From UBA935 sp031555615 (GTDB taxonomy: Bacteria; Bacillota; Clostridia; Lachnospirales; Lachnospiraceae): a stretch of DNA of 64,000 nt. The position numbers and the translations under genes were made by a program. Location of the stretch: NCBI GenBank assembly GCA_031555615.1, contig JAVBUF010000005.1, positions 124,001-188,000 of the forward strand. Reading direction: 5' to 3'. Shown one piece after another: positions 6,945 to 13,533 of the stretch (position 1 is the stretch's first letter; each line of letters opens with the position of its first letter). Below the pieces are notes generated by a model. The model was not told the DNA's origin. It did not search any database and saw only the letters and a list, made by a program, of their open reading frames with translations.

Positions 6945-8243
6945 ATGGAACGTAAAATATTAAAACGATTAATTGAATGGAAAAATAGCCCGAAAAGAAT
7001 GCCACTTTTAATTTATGGAGCAAGACAGGTAGGAAAAACCTATACAGCCTTGACCTTTGGCAAGCAATACTACAAAAATACGGTATATATCAACATGGAG
7101 GGCTCGACAGAAATAGCCGCCATTTTTGAACGTGACTTAAATCCTGAAAGGATTATACGTGAATTGGCAGCCAAAAGCGGACAGTCTATTTTTAAAGGTG
7201 ACACGCTGCTAATTTTTGATGAAATCCAAAGCTGTGAGCGTGCATTGACTTCTCTAAAATATTTTTGTGAAGAAGCACCGGAATACCATATCGTTGCCGC
7301 TGGCAGTCTGCTGGGTGTGGCGTTAAACCGTGAAAAGTATTCTTTCCCAGTGGGAAAGGTAGATATGATGACCTTGTATCCACTGGATTTTGAAGAATTT
7401 TTGTGGGCAACTGACGAGAAGAAGATGTGTGAGCTTATTAAAGAATGTTATGCCGATTTTTCGCCCAACCCTCTCCATGACACTGCGATGGATTTGTACA
7501 AGGCCTATCTGGTGGTAGGCGGTATGCCAAGGGCGGTTAGTGAGTATGTGGATACGAAGGACTTTGATTTTGTGATGGCGGCACAGAAAAGCCTGAATGA
7601 TGCCTACATTGCCGATATGGCGAAATATGCTACGCCCCATGAAACAACAAAGATTATGGCGGCTTGGGCAAGTATTCCGGCCCAGTTAGCAAAGGAAAAT
7701 AGGAAATTTCAGTATAAAGTTATTAAATCCGGTGCAAGGGCTTATGAGTATGAAACACCCCTGGACTGGCTTAGAACTGCTGGAATTGTAAATAAGTGTA
7801 TACGGATCAGTGAGGGTAAAATGCCTCTTTCAGCCTATGCAGATAATGATTCTTTCAAGGTTTATATGGTGGATACAGGGCTTCTTTGTTCTAAATTTGA
7901 TATTGCTGCCAATGTAGTTTTGAGCAGTCCCACCAGCTTTGATGGATTTAAGGGGGCACTGGCCGAAAATTATGTGATGCAGGCCTTAGCGTCGAATGGC
8001 ATTTCACCTTATTATTGGAGTTCACAGGGAAAGGCTGAGCTGGATTTTGTTTTTCAAGACCGCCAGGGAAATATTGTTCCGTTGGAATGCAAGTCGGCAG
8101 ACAATGTGCGGGCAAAGAGCTTGAAGACCTTTGTATCGCTTTATGCGCCGGCATATTCAATACGGGTGTCAGCGAAGAACTTTGGGTATGAGAACGGAAT
8201 TAAGAGTGTCCCGCTGTATGGGGTATTTTGCTTAAAGGAGTGA
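6945..8243 (+). CDS. AAA ATPase with DUF4143 C-terminal domain
   Basis: The 432-residue protein has an N-terminal AAA_14-type ATPase domain: Walker A GARQVGKT (about residues 25-32) and Walker B LLIFDEIQ (near 91). The DUF4143 C-terminal half ends in a PD-(D/E)xK-like nuclease signature: GKAELDFVF followed by LECKSADN. Such proteins are widespread, sporadically distributed and often linked to mobile DNA or toxin-like systems; their biological role is not established. The gene has a consensus sigma-A promoter and lies between two near-identical small genes, so it is probably element cargo expressed in growing cells. Confidence 0.88.
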   Translation: MERKILKRLIEWKNSPKRMPLLIYGARQVGKTYTALTFGKQYYKNTVYINMEGSTEIAAIFERDLNPERIIRELAAKSGQSIFKGDTLLIFDEIQSCERALTSLKYFCEEAPEYHIVAAGSLLGVALNREKYSFPVGKVDMMTLYPLDFEEFLWATDEKKMCELIKECYADFSPNPLHDTAMDLYKAYLVVGGMPRAVSEYVDTKDFDFVMAAQKSLNDAYIADMAKYATPHETTKIMAAWASIPAQLAKENRKFQYKVIKSGARAYEYETPLDWLRTAGIVNKCIRISEGKMPLSAYADNDSFKVYMVDTGLLCSKFDIAANVVLSSPTSFDGFKGALAENYVMQALASNGISPYYWSSQGKAELDFVFQDRQGNIVPLECKSADNVRAKSLKTFVSLYAPAYSIRVSAKNFGYENGIKSVPLYGVFCLKE

Positions 8244-8324
8244 AGGCTGTATTCTATAAGTGGTGCTGTTAAAGATTTTGTACTATCTTTGTTTGGAGTC
8301 TCATAGACTTGGACAAAGAGTAAA

Positions 8325-8491
8325 ATCTAAGAACAGGGGAGCCGCTGCATGACGAAAATAAAGTTGAATTTTCGCTTTCATAATCCGAATACGGTGGGAG
8401 AAACCGCCGAATACATAGCTAAGGTGTTTCTTGAAGTTAATAAAATCAAACTGGAACATATTCTACAGGAAAATATTAAACAAATATGTGA
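8325..8491 (+). repeat. Direct repeat, right copy, covering the 60-aa gene
   Basis: This is the counterpart of 6638-6803. The copies agree over most of their length, with scattered substitutions, which indicates an old duplication. Confidence 0.75.
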
Positions 8492-8531
8492 TGAAAAAGA
8501 GGATGGCGATTTAAGAAGTATCATTTGCTAA
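8349..8531 (+). CDS. Small element-encoded protein (60 aa), paralogue of the gene at 6661
   Basis: The ATG at 8349 follows AGGGGAG. The protein starts MTKIKLNFRFHNPN and is nearly identical to the 54-residue protein at 6661 through KLEHILQE, then diverges at the C-terminus (KEDGDLRSIIC). It is soluble and probably helical after the first 15 residues. The two copies flank the DUF4143 ATPase, so either the ATPase inserted beside one copy or the small gene was duplicated. Function unknown; see the entry at 6661 for the directionality-factor idea. Confidence 0.72.
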   Translation: MTKIKLNFRFHNPNTVGETAEYIAKVFLEVNKIKLEHILQENIKQICDEKEDGDLRSIIC

Positions 8532-8567
8532 TGCTTAAGATAATGGAATATATATGATATTTATGAT

Positions 8568-8597
8568 GACCATGGGTTTACAGCCTGTGGTCTTTTT
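8568..8597 (+). terminator. Intrinsic terminator
   Basis: GACCATGGG (8568-8576) pairs with CCTGTGGTC (8584-8592), nine pairs including two wobbles, followed by TTTTT. It ends the unit carrying the ATPase and the 60-residue gene. Confidence 0.7.
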
Positions 8598-8670
8598 AAA
8601 TGGAGGAGAGGCGTAACTATTGTAGCTTGGTAGAAAGAGGTTATTACAAAACATATCAAGGAGGAAAACG

Positions 8671-9306
8671 ATGAATTATACGGAATTTCAGGAAATAATC
8701 AAAAACAGAATACAGAATATCTATCAAAATTTCAAGGTGGAATTAAAGGAGGTTCCCAAGTGGAACATAGATATCGATGACGACCATTTTGGTCAGGCCA
8801 ATACAGTCGTAACAAATAACTTGCGGGATACATGGGGAATAGACATTGAAAGCATGAAGGGGATTGCTTACACAAATGTTAAAGTTCAAGATTGCTATGC
8901 AATAAAAAATATGATTGATGTACTAAAGGACGTGCATAGTAATCTTGAGGAAGAAAATTGGGAAGAATGTATTGCAGAATCGAAAAAGTGGCTGGAAAGT
9001 GAGCAAACAGACCTCCACCCTATATACGTTTTAACAAACAGAGATAAATTATACGGCGCGGCGGGCATTCTTGAGGCAGAGCTTTTGCAAAAAATAGGAT
9101 ACAGGTTCAAAGCAGATTATTATATTCTTCCCAGTTCCGTGCATGAAATTATATTATTACCAAAATCCCACAACACGAAGCCCGAAGAACTTCTCGAAAT
9201 GGTACAAAGCATAAATCGCGAGGTTGTTAATTCGCAGGAATTTCTTTCGGATAATATTTATCTTTATGAATGGCAGACCGGAACCCTTTCTATTATTGAA
9301 GGATAA
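8671..9306 (+). CDS. DUF5688 family protein, shortened
   Basis: The 211-residue protein carries the C-terminal signature of DUF5688 proteins: VLTNRDKLYGAAGIL (about residues 124-138), YYILPSSVHEIILLP (about 153-167) and LSDNIYLYEW near the end. Members known to me are around 300 residues, with a longer N-terminal region between the first helix and the VTN segment; here that stretch seems to be missing, so this may be an internally deleted or minimal member. ATG follows AAGGAGG. The function of the family is unknown and it is often found in mobile DNA of gut Clostridia. Confidence 0.75.
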   Translation: MNYTEFQEIIKNRIQNIYQNFKVELKEVPKWNIDIDDDHFGQANTVVTNNLRDTWGIDIESMKGIAYTNVKVQDCYAIKNMIDVLKDVHSNLEEENWEECIAESKKWLESEQTDLHPIYVLTNRDKLYGAAGILEAELLQKIGYRFKADYYILPSSVHEIILLPKSHNTKPEELLEMVQSINREVVNSQEFLSDNIYLYEWQTGTLSIIEG

Positions 9307-9371
9307 AATGCAATCGAAGAATCACGTGAATTATTTGAACGAATAAACATATAATTATTAAAAAATGGCTA

Positions 9372-9400
9372 TTGACTTTTCATTCTGATTATGGTTTAAT
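9372..9400 (+). promoter_or_regulatory. Sigma-A promoter of the cold-shock gene
   Basis: TTGACT (9372-9377), a 17-bp spacer and TTTAAT (9395-9400). Transcription would start near 9407, giving a leader of about 105 bases. Confidence 0.7.
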
Positions 9401-9422
9401 TACCTTAATCAATTTGTAAATT

Positions 9423-9479
9423 CTAGCTAGCTTGTGTGTAAGTTATTCCAGAATAACTTATAGACGTAGCTGGTTTTTT
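9423..9479 (+). promoter_or_regulatory. Structured cold-shock leader with terminator-like hairpin
   Basis: Between promoter and gene, CTAGCTA (9423-9429) pairs with TAGCTGG (9467-9473), and an inner 10-bp stem TAAGTTATTC (9439-9448) pairs with GAATAACTTA (9451-9460). Six T follow at once (9474-9479). The form is that of an intrinsic terminator inside the leader, so attenuation or temperature-dependent readthrough is plausible. Confidence 0.6.
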
Positions 9480-9512
9480 ATGTTTTGATATAAAAAAATT
9501 GGAGGTACTAAG

Positions 9513-9725
9513 ATGAGTACAGGAACAGTAAAGTGGTTTAACGCACAAAAAGGATTTGGATTTTTAACAGACGACAATGGTGGGGATGATGTTTTTGTTC
9601 ATTTCTCAGCAATCGCTTCCAGCGGTTTCAAGAGCCTTGAAGAAGGTCAGAGAGTAACTTTTGACGTTGAAGCAGATCCTAAAGACAAAAGAAAAATGAA
9701 GGCAAGCAATGTAGTGCCTGTGTAA
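9513..9725 (+). CDS. csp: Cold-shock protein, CspA family
   Basis: The 70-residue protein is a complete cold-shock domain: GTVKWFNAQKGFGFL carries RNP1-like aromatics, DDVFVHFSAI carries RNP2 and the end is KASNVVPV. These proteins bind single-stranded RNA and DNA and melt mRNA structure. The length is typical. ATG follows TTGGAGG. It is unusual in being carried inside the element that splits spoIIID, where it would be lost with the circle after excision. It is transcribed alone, between a leader hairpin and a strong terminator. Confidence 0.95.
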   Translation: MSTGTVKWFNAQKGFGFLTDDNGGDDVFVHFSAIASSGFKSLEEGQRVTFDVEADPKDKRKMKASNVVPV

Positions 9726-9757
9726 AACAGTGCATAATATGGGCCTTTAGAAAAATA

Positions 9758-9815
9758 GCTTCTTTCCAACTAAGAAATGTAAATAGTCATTCTTAGCTGG
9801 GAGGAAGCATTTTTT
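9758..9815 (+). terminator. Long intrinsic terminator after the cold-shock gene
   Basis: A long imperfect stem (9758-9779 with 9788-9808; ends GCTTC and GAAGC, core CTAAGAA and TTCTTAG) is followed by six T at 9810-9815. Confidence 0.85.
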
Positions 9816-9849
9816 ATATGAATTAAATTGTGATAATCTGTCGAAAAAA

Positions 9850-9883
9850 TCATCTTGCTTTTTCTAAGGCCATATCATACCAT
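9850..9883 (+). promoter_or_regulatory. Candidate sigma-E promoter of the recombinase gene
   Basis: TCATCTT (9850-9856) lies 14 bp before CATATCAT (9871-9878), six of seven and six of eight matches to the sigma-E consensus. An overlapping CATACCAT (9876-9883) matches seven of eight but lacks a good -35. No convincing sigma-A promoter lies between the cold-shock terminator and the recombinase. The evidence is suggestive only. Confidence 0.4.
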
Positions 9884-9987
9884 TAGACGTAACTGAATGA
9901 CATCAAAATAAGTGGATAGATTCCAGGAACGAATTTGTGCTTACAATCCAAGGCTCACAGATGTCGGAAAGGAAAAAGGTCATTTAC

Positions 9988-11523
9988 ATGAATATTGCCG
10001 CCTACTGCCGTGTATCTACCGATAAATCAGACCAACTTAACAGTCTGGAAACCCAGAAAAAGTTCTTCATGGACTATACAGAAAAGAACGGCCATAATCT
10101 TGTGAAATTATATGCAGATGAAGGCATTTCCGGGACAAAAATAAAGAATCGAAAAGAATTTCTACGCCTTATGCGGGATGCCCAGCAAGGCTTATTTGAT
10201 ATGGTTGTGGTAAAAGACATCTCCCGTTTTGCCCGTAACACAGTAGATTTACTCCAAAGCATCCGCACCCTGAAAGCCTTAGGAATAGAAACCACTTTCC
10301 TGACAGCGAATATGACCGTACTTGGTCAATCAGAATTTGTCCTTACAATCTTCGGTGCCCTGGCCCAAGAAGAAAGTGCCAACACTTCCAAACGTGTCAA
10401 GTTCGGCAAGAAGATGAATGCCGAAAAAGGCCGTGTCCCCAACCTTGTATACGGCTACGACAAAACCATCGGTGACTATTTCAACCTTGCAGTAAACCGA
10501 GAGGAAGCAGAAACCATAAAGCAGATTTTCAAATGGTACACCGAGGAAGGATACGGTGCTTCCAAAATCGCCAGTATGCTGAATCAAAAGGGAATTAAAA
10601 CGAAAAGGAACTGCGATTGGAGCCAAAATGCCGTCTGCCGCATTCTCAGCAATGAAATCTATACCGGTAAAATCATCAATGGCAAACAGGAAGTAGCCGA
10701 CTTCCTGACCGGCACACGCACCCAAAAGGATGAATCCGAATGGATGGTAACCGAAAAGTCCGACCTTCAAATCATCACCCCGGAGCAGTTTGACAAAGCC
10801 CAGAAAATATTATCCACCCGCAGTTCAACCTTTCAAGTGAAAAAAGAACGCCAAAGCAACAAACACCTTTTCAGCACCCTAATCAAATGCAAAGAATGCG
10901 GCTGGTCTTTCCGCCGGATGGTCAAAACCTACAAAAACACCTACATCCGCTGGGTCTGCTCCGGTCATAACGGCAAAGGTGCCGAAGCCTGCCCCAACGC
11001 AATATCAGTTGACGAAGAAGAACTAATTCAAGCCTTAGAACAATATTTTGCCGAATCCCTAAAGGAAAAGAAAAACATCATCCAGCACGTAGTCAAGGAA
11101 TTCACCAGAATCTACAAAGCCAAGGACGACAACCAGAACTACGAAAAGGAACTACAGGACAAGCTAAACAAACTAAACAAAACCCGCAGCAAATACATGG
11201 ACATGTATACCGATGATTTAATCACCAGAGAAGAACTCAACGATAAAATCGGCGGCCTCCGTTCAGAAATCGAAAAGCTGGAAAACCAACTGAAAATGGT
11301 ATCCTACAACCTCGACAAAGGTGACCAGCTCGAAACCATCATCCAAAAGACCTTCAAGAACATGGAAGACATCACCTCCGTCCGTGACATGACCAACGAA
11401 CAACTAAAACAAATCATCCAGAAAATAGAAGTAGACAAAGACGGCAACGTTGACATTTACCTCCGTCTTTTCGGTGATTTAGGATTGGACGAAACCATTC
11501 TAATTAAATACGACCAAACATAA
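9988..11523 (+). CDS. Large serine recombinase of the spoIIID element
   Basis: The 511-residue protein has a resolvase catalytic domain (about residues 1-150; nucleophile Ser in AAYCRVSTDK), a recombinase domain (about 165-260), a zinc ribbon with Cys pairs KCKECG and WVCSGH, and a C-terminal coiled coil (about 370-440). This is the large serine integrase/TndX/SpoIVCA group, which cuts and rejoins DNA at short att cores. ATG at 9988 is preceded by AAAAAGG; ATG 9961 and GTG 9937 lack good sites. The TAA stop uses two core bases and one spoIIID base; in the excised circle the frame would run 14 residues further. The 3' half of the coding strand is unusually A/C-rich. Confidence 0.93.
   Translation: MNIAAYCRVSTDKSDQLNSLETQKKFFMDYTEKNGHNLVKLYADEGISGTKIKNRKEFLRLMRDAQQGLFDMVVVKDISRFARNTVDLLQSIRTLKALGIETTFLTANMTVLGQSEFVLTIFGALAQEESANTSKRVKFGKKMNAEKGRVPNLVYGYDKTIGDYFNLAVNREEAETIKQIFKWYTEEGYGASKIASMLNQKGIKTKRNCDWSQNAVCRILSNEIYTGKIINGKQEVADFLTGTRTQKDESEWMVTEKSDLQIITPEQFDKAQKILSTRSSTFQVKKERQSNKHLFSTLIKCKECGWSFRRMVKTYKNTYIRWVCSGHNGKGAEACPNAISVDEEELIQALEQYFAESLKEKKNIIQHVVKEFTRIYKAKDDNQNYEKELQDKLNKLNKTRSKYMDMYTDDLITREELNDKIGGLRSEIEKLENQLKMVSYNLDKGDQLETIIQKTFKNMEDITSVRDMTNEQLKQIIQKIEVDKDGNVDIYLRLFGDLGLDETILIKYDQT
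11518..11522. repeat. Right attachment core (attR) ACATA
   Basis: This second copy of the pentamer is at 6057-6061. It lies across the recombinase stop codon and the first codons of the spoIIID 3' half. Confidence 0.8.
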
Positions 11524-11671
11524 AGATGTTACCGACCGATTGATGCAGATTAATCCAACCCTGGCTAAAGAGGCAAGAAAAGTACTTGATGTAAATAAAT
11601 CGGAGAGACATATCCGAGGTGGGCTCGCAACCAAAGAAAAATATTTACATAAACAGGAAATATTCATGTAA
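11522..11671 (+). pseudogene. spoIIID: spoIIID, 3' half (gene split by a DNA element)
   Basis: This stretch has no start codon or ribosome binding site of its own. Read in frame from 11522 it encodes 49 residues that continue SpoIIID directly after His38: KDVTDRLMQINPTLAKEARK, then SERHIRGGLATKEKY, ending in TAA at 11669-11671. The match covers the end of the helix-turn-helix and the basic C-terminal DNA-binding extension. Joined to 5947-6060 it gives an 87-residue protein, close to the 93 of B. subtilis. It overlaps the recombinase stop by two bases and is followed by a strong terminator. Confidence 0.9.
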
Positions 11672-11682
11672 TACTAAAAATC

Positions 11683-11730
11683 CGGTTATTGATATGTTCT
11701 CCGCAGAGCATTGTCAATAACCGTTTTTTT
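11683..11730 (+). terminator. Intrinsic terminator of spoIIID
   Basis: CGGTTATTGA (11683-11692) pairs with TCAATAACCG (11714-11723), followed by seven T. Confidence 0.88.
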
Positions 11731-11814
11731 GTTTCAAAAATCAATACACAATGAACAGCCAATCTGATATACTGAGTGGAAAAAGAAATTTCAGAATAAG
11801 GGCAGGAAATTGCG

Positions 11815-12528
11815 GTGAAAAAAATACTGATTGTAGAAGATGACTTGGATATTAATAAATTATTGCAGAAGCTTTTAGAAAAAGAGAATTATGAAGTAGT
11901 GACAGCTTTTTCAGGAACGGAGGGAGAACTGCAGGTTACGTTCAACCGATTTGATCTGATGATATGTGATTTGGCCCTTCCGGGGATGAGCGGAGAAGAA
12001 TTGATCGAGAAGGTACGGGAAAAAAATGTATTTCAGGAAAATATATTTCCTATCATTGCGTTGACCGCAAAAGGAGCACTGGATGACAAGGTAAATGTGT
12101 TGGAGCTGGGGGCAGATGATTATATGACCAAGCCCTTTGAACCGCGTGAATTGCTGGCCCGGATAAAAGTGCATCTTCGCAGAACCGACGCGGGGCTTGC
12201 CGAAAACAAGGCAGAGCGTGCAGAGGAGATGAAGTGCTTAGTGTTTAGAGATATCCGGTTAGATCCGGAAGCCATGATGGTAACAGTAAATGACCAGCAG
12301 TTGGAACTGACTGCCCATGAATTTGCCATTATGAAAATAATGATGGAATCACCCAAAAAAGTTTTTTCCAAAGAACAACTTTACGAATCTGTCTGGAAAA
12401 ACGGTTATTACGGTGAAGATAATACGATTAGTGTGCATATCAGTAATATCCGTAAAAAAATAGAGAAGATTGCAACAGATGAATATATCACTACAGTTTG
12501 GGGAATCGGATACAGGCTCAATCTTTAA
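11815..12528 (+). CDS. OmpR-family response regulator
   Basis: The 237-residue protein has a receiver domain (acidic pocket VEDD near residue 8; phosphoacceptor Asp52 in MICDLALPGM; conserved Lys in MTKPFEP) and a C-terminal winged helix (about 140-235). It starts with GTG at 11815 after AGGA. It controls transcription when phosphorylated by its kinase, very probably the one at 14315. The order regulator, ABC ATPase, permease, kinase is typical of bacitracin or lantibiotic sensing and export modules in Firmicutes. Confidence 0.92.
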   Translation: MKKILIVEDDLDINKLLQKLLEKENYEVVTAFSGTEGELQVTFNRFDLMICDLALPGMSGEELIEKVREKNVFQENIFPIIALTAKGALDDKVNVLELGADDYMTKPFEPRELLARIKVHLRRTDAGLAENKAERAEEMKCLVFRDIRLDPEAMMVTVNDQQLELTAHEFAIMKIMMESPKKVFSKEQLYESVWKNGYYGEDNTISVHISNIRKKIEKIATDEYITTVWGIGYRLNL

Positions 12529-12544
12529 ACTTTCTTTAAACTTT
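12523..12544 (+). promoter_or_regulatory. Tandem direct repeats, likely response-regulator operator
   Basis: CTTTAAACTTT occurs twice back to back (12523-12533 and 12534-12544). The 11-bp period is typical of OmpR-type dimer sites. A possible -10, TATGAT, is at 12572-12577, so the repeats lie at or just upstream of the -35 region of the ABC operon. The first copy overlaps the end of the regulator gene. Confidence 0.6.
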
Positions 12545-12609
12545 TTTTAGTACTAATTAAAAAAGAAAGACTATGATAGTATTTATCAAGAGGAAAGGAA
12601 AGTCAAAAA

Positions 12610-13533
12610 ATGAGCGAAACAATCTTAAAAATGAAAGGAATGACCAAAACATATAGCGGCGCGAAAGCTTTGGAGGATGTGTCGATTGAAATTAAACGCG
12701 GAGAGATTTATGGGCTGGTGGGTAATAATGGGGCTGGTAAAACGACGCTGATGCGTCTGATTGCCGGTCATACAAAAGCTGATAACGGAGAAATCGAAAT
12801 GTTCGGCAGTATATCTCCGGAAGAAATCAGAAAAAATCGGAAGAGGACAGGCGTTTTGATTGAGGAACCAGGTTTTTTCCATAATATGACGGCAGTTCAG
12901 AATCTGGAGTATTTTCGGATTCAATTCGGGGTTCCCGGAAAGGAAACAGTAAGGTCGATTTTGGCTGATGTAGGATTGGCCGATACGGGTAAAAAGAAAT
13001 ATAAGGATTTTTCCCTGGGTATGAAGCAAAGACTGGGGATCGGGCTGGCTTTATTACAGACACCGGAGTTCCTGATATTGGATGAGCCGATTAATGGTCT
13101 TGATCCGGCAGGTATCATCGAAATCCGGCAGATGCTATATAATCTAAATCAAAAAAGAAATACAACTATTTTAATTTCCAGCCATATCTTAGCTGAAATG
13201 GCCAATATAGCAACCAAATATGGTTTCTTAAGCAGAGGAAATTTATTGGAAGAAATATCGGCGGAAGAACTCCTGAAAAAATGCAATGCTTATCTGGATA
13301 TTACAGTAGAAAACACCCAGGGGATGTGTGTACTGCTGGAGCGGGAACTGCATATTAAAAATTATCAGGTGCATCCTGACAATCATATCTATATTTTTGA
13401 AGGCTTGGAAAGCGGCGGGAAAATTTGTGATCTTGCTGTTACCCACCAAATGGGACTTTCAGGTATTGAAAAAAAGCAGGTAAATCTTGAAAATTATTAT
13501 ATGAGCATTGTGGAGGGAAAAAAGTCATGCTAA
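12610..13533 (+). CDS. ABC transporter ATP-binding protein (antimicrobial-peptide export type)
   Basis: The 307-residue ATPase has Walker A GNNGAGKTT (about residues 38-46), the signature FSLGMKQRLGIG, Walker B FLILDEPINGLDP and the H-loop ISSHIL. Length and C-terminal extension match the BcrA/LctF group that powers removal of bacitracin or lantibiotics from the membrane. It overlaps the permease gene by seven bases, so the two are translated together. Substrate assignment rests on gene order and family, not on a diagnostic residue. Confidence 0.88.
   Translation: MSETILKMKGMTKTYSGAKALEDVSIEIKRGEIYGLVGNNGAGKTTLMRLIAGHTKADNGEIEMFGSISPEEIRKNRKRTGVLIEEPGFFHNMTAVQNLEYFRIQFGVPGKETVRSILADVGLADTGKKKYKDFSLGMKQRLGIGLALLQTPEFLILDEPINGLDPAGIIEIRQMLYNLNQKRNTTILISSHILAEMANIATKYGFLSRGNLLEEISAEELLKKCNAYLDITVENTQGMCVLLERELHIKNYQVHPDNHIYIFEGLESGGKICDLAVTHQMGLSGIEKKQVNLENYYMSIVEGKKSC

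Larger units (their letters stand above)
6062..11522 (+). mobile_element. 5,461-bp intervening element inserted in spoIIID (skin-like)
   Basis: The element is delimited by the ACATA core and splits spoIIID after codon 38. It contains, in order: a minus-strand terminator, a decayed Fic gene, a 54-residue gene, an AAA/DUF4143 ATPase, a 60-residue paralogue of the first small gene, a short DUF5688 gene, a cold-shock gene and a large serine recombinase at the right end. There are no conjugation, replication or capsid genes. The architecture matches known sporulation-gene intervening elements, in which a serine recombinase excises the DNA in the mother cell. Whether excision occurs here is inferred, not shown. 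Confidence 0.87.

Noticed and set aside
6062..11522. Ordinary prophage or conjugative element
   Set aside because: No replication, structural, lysis, relaxase or type IV secretion genes are present, and the two flanks rejoin precisely into one gene. A skin-like intervening element fits better.
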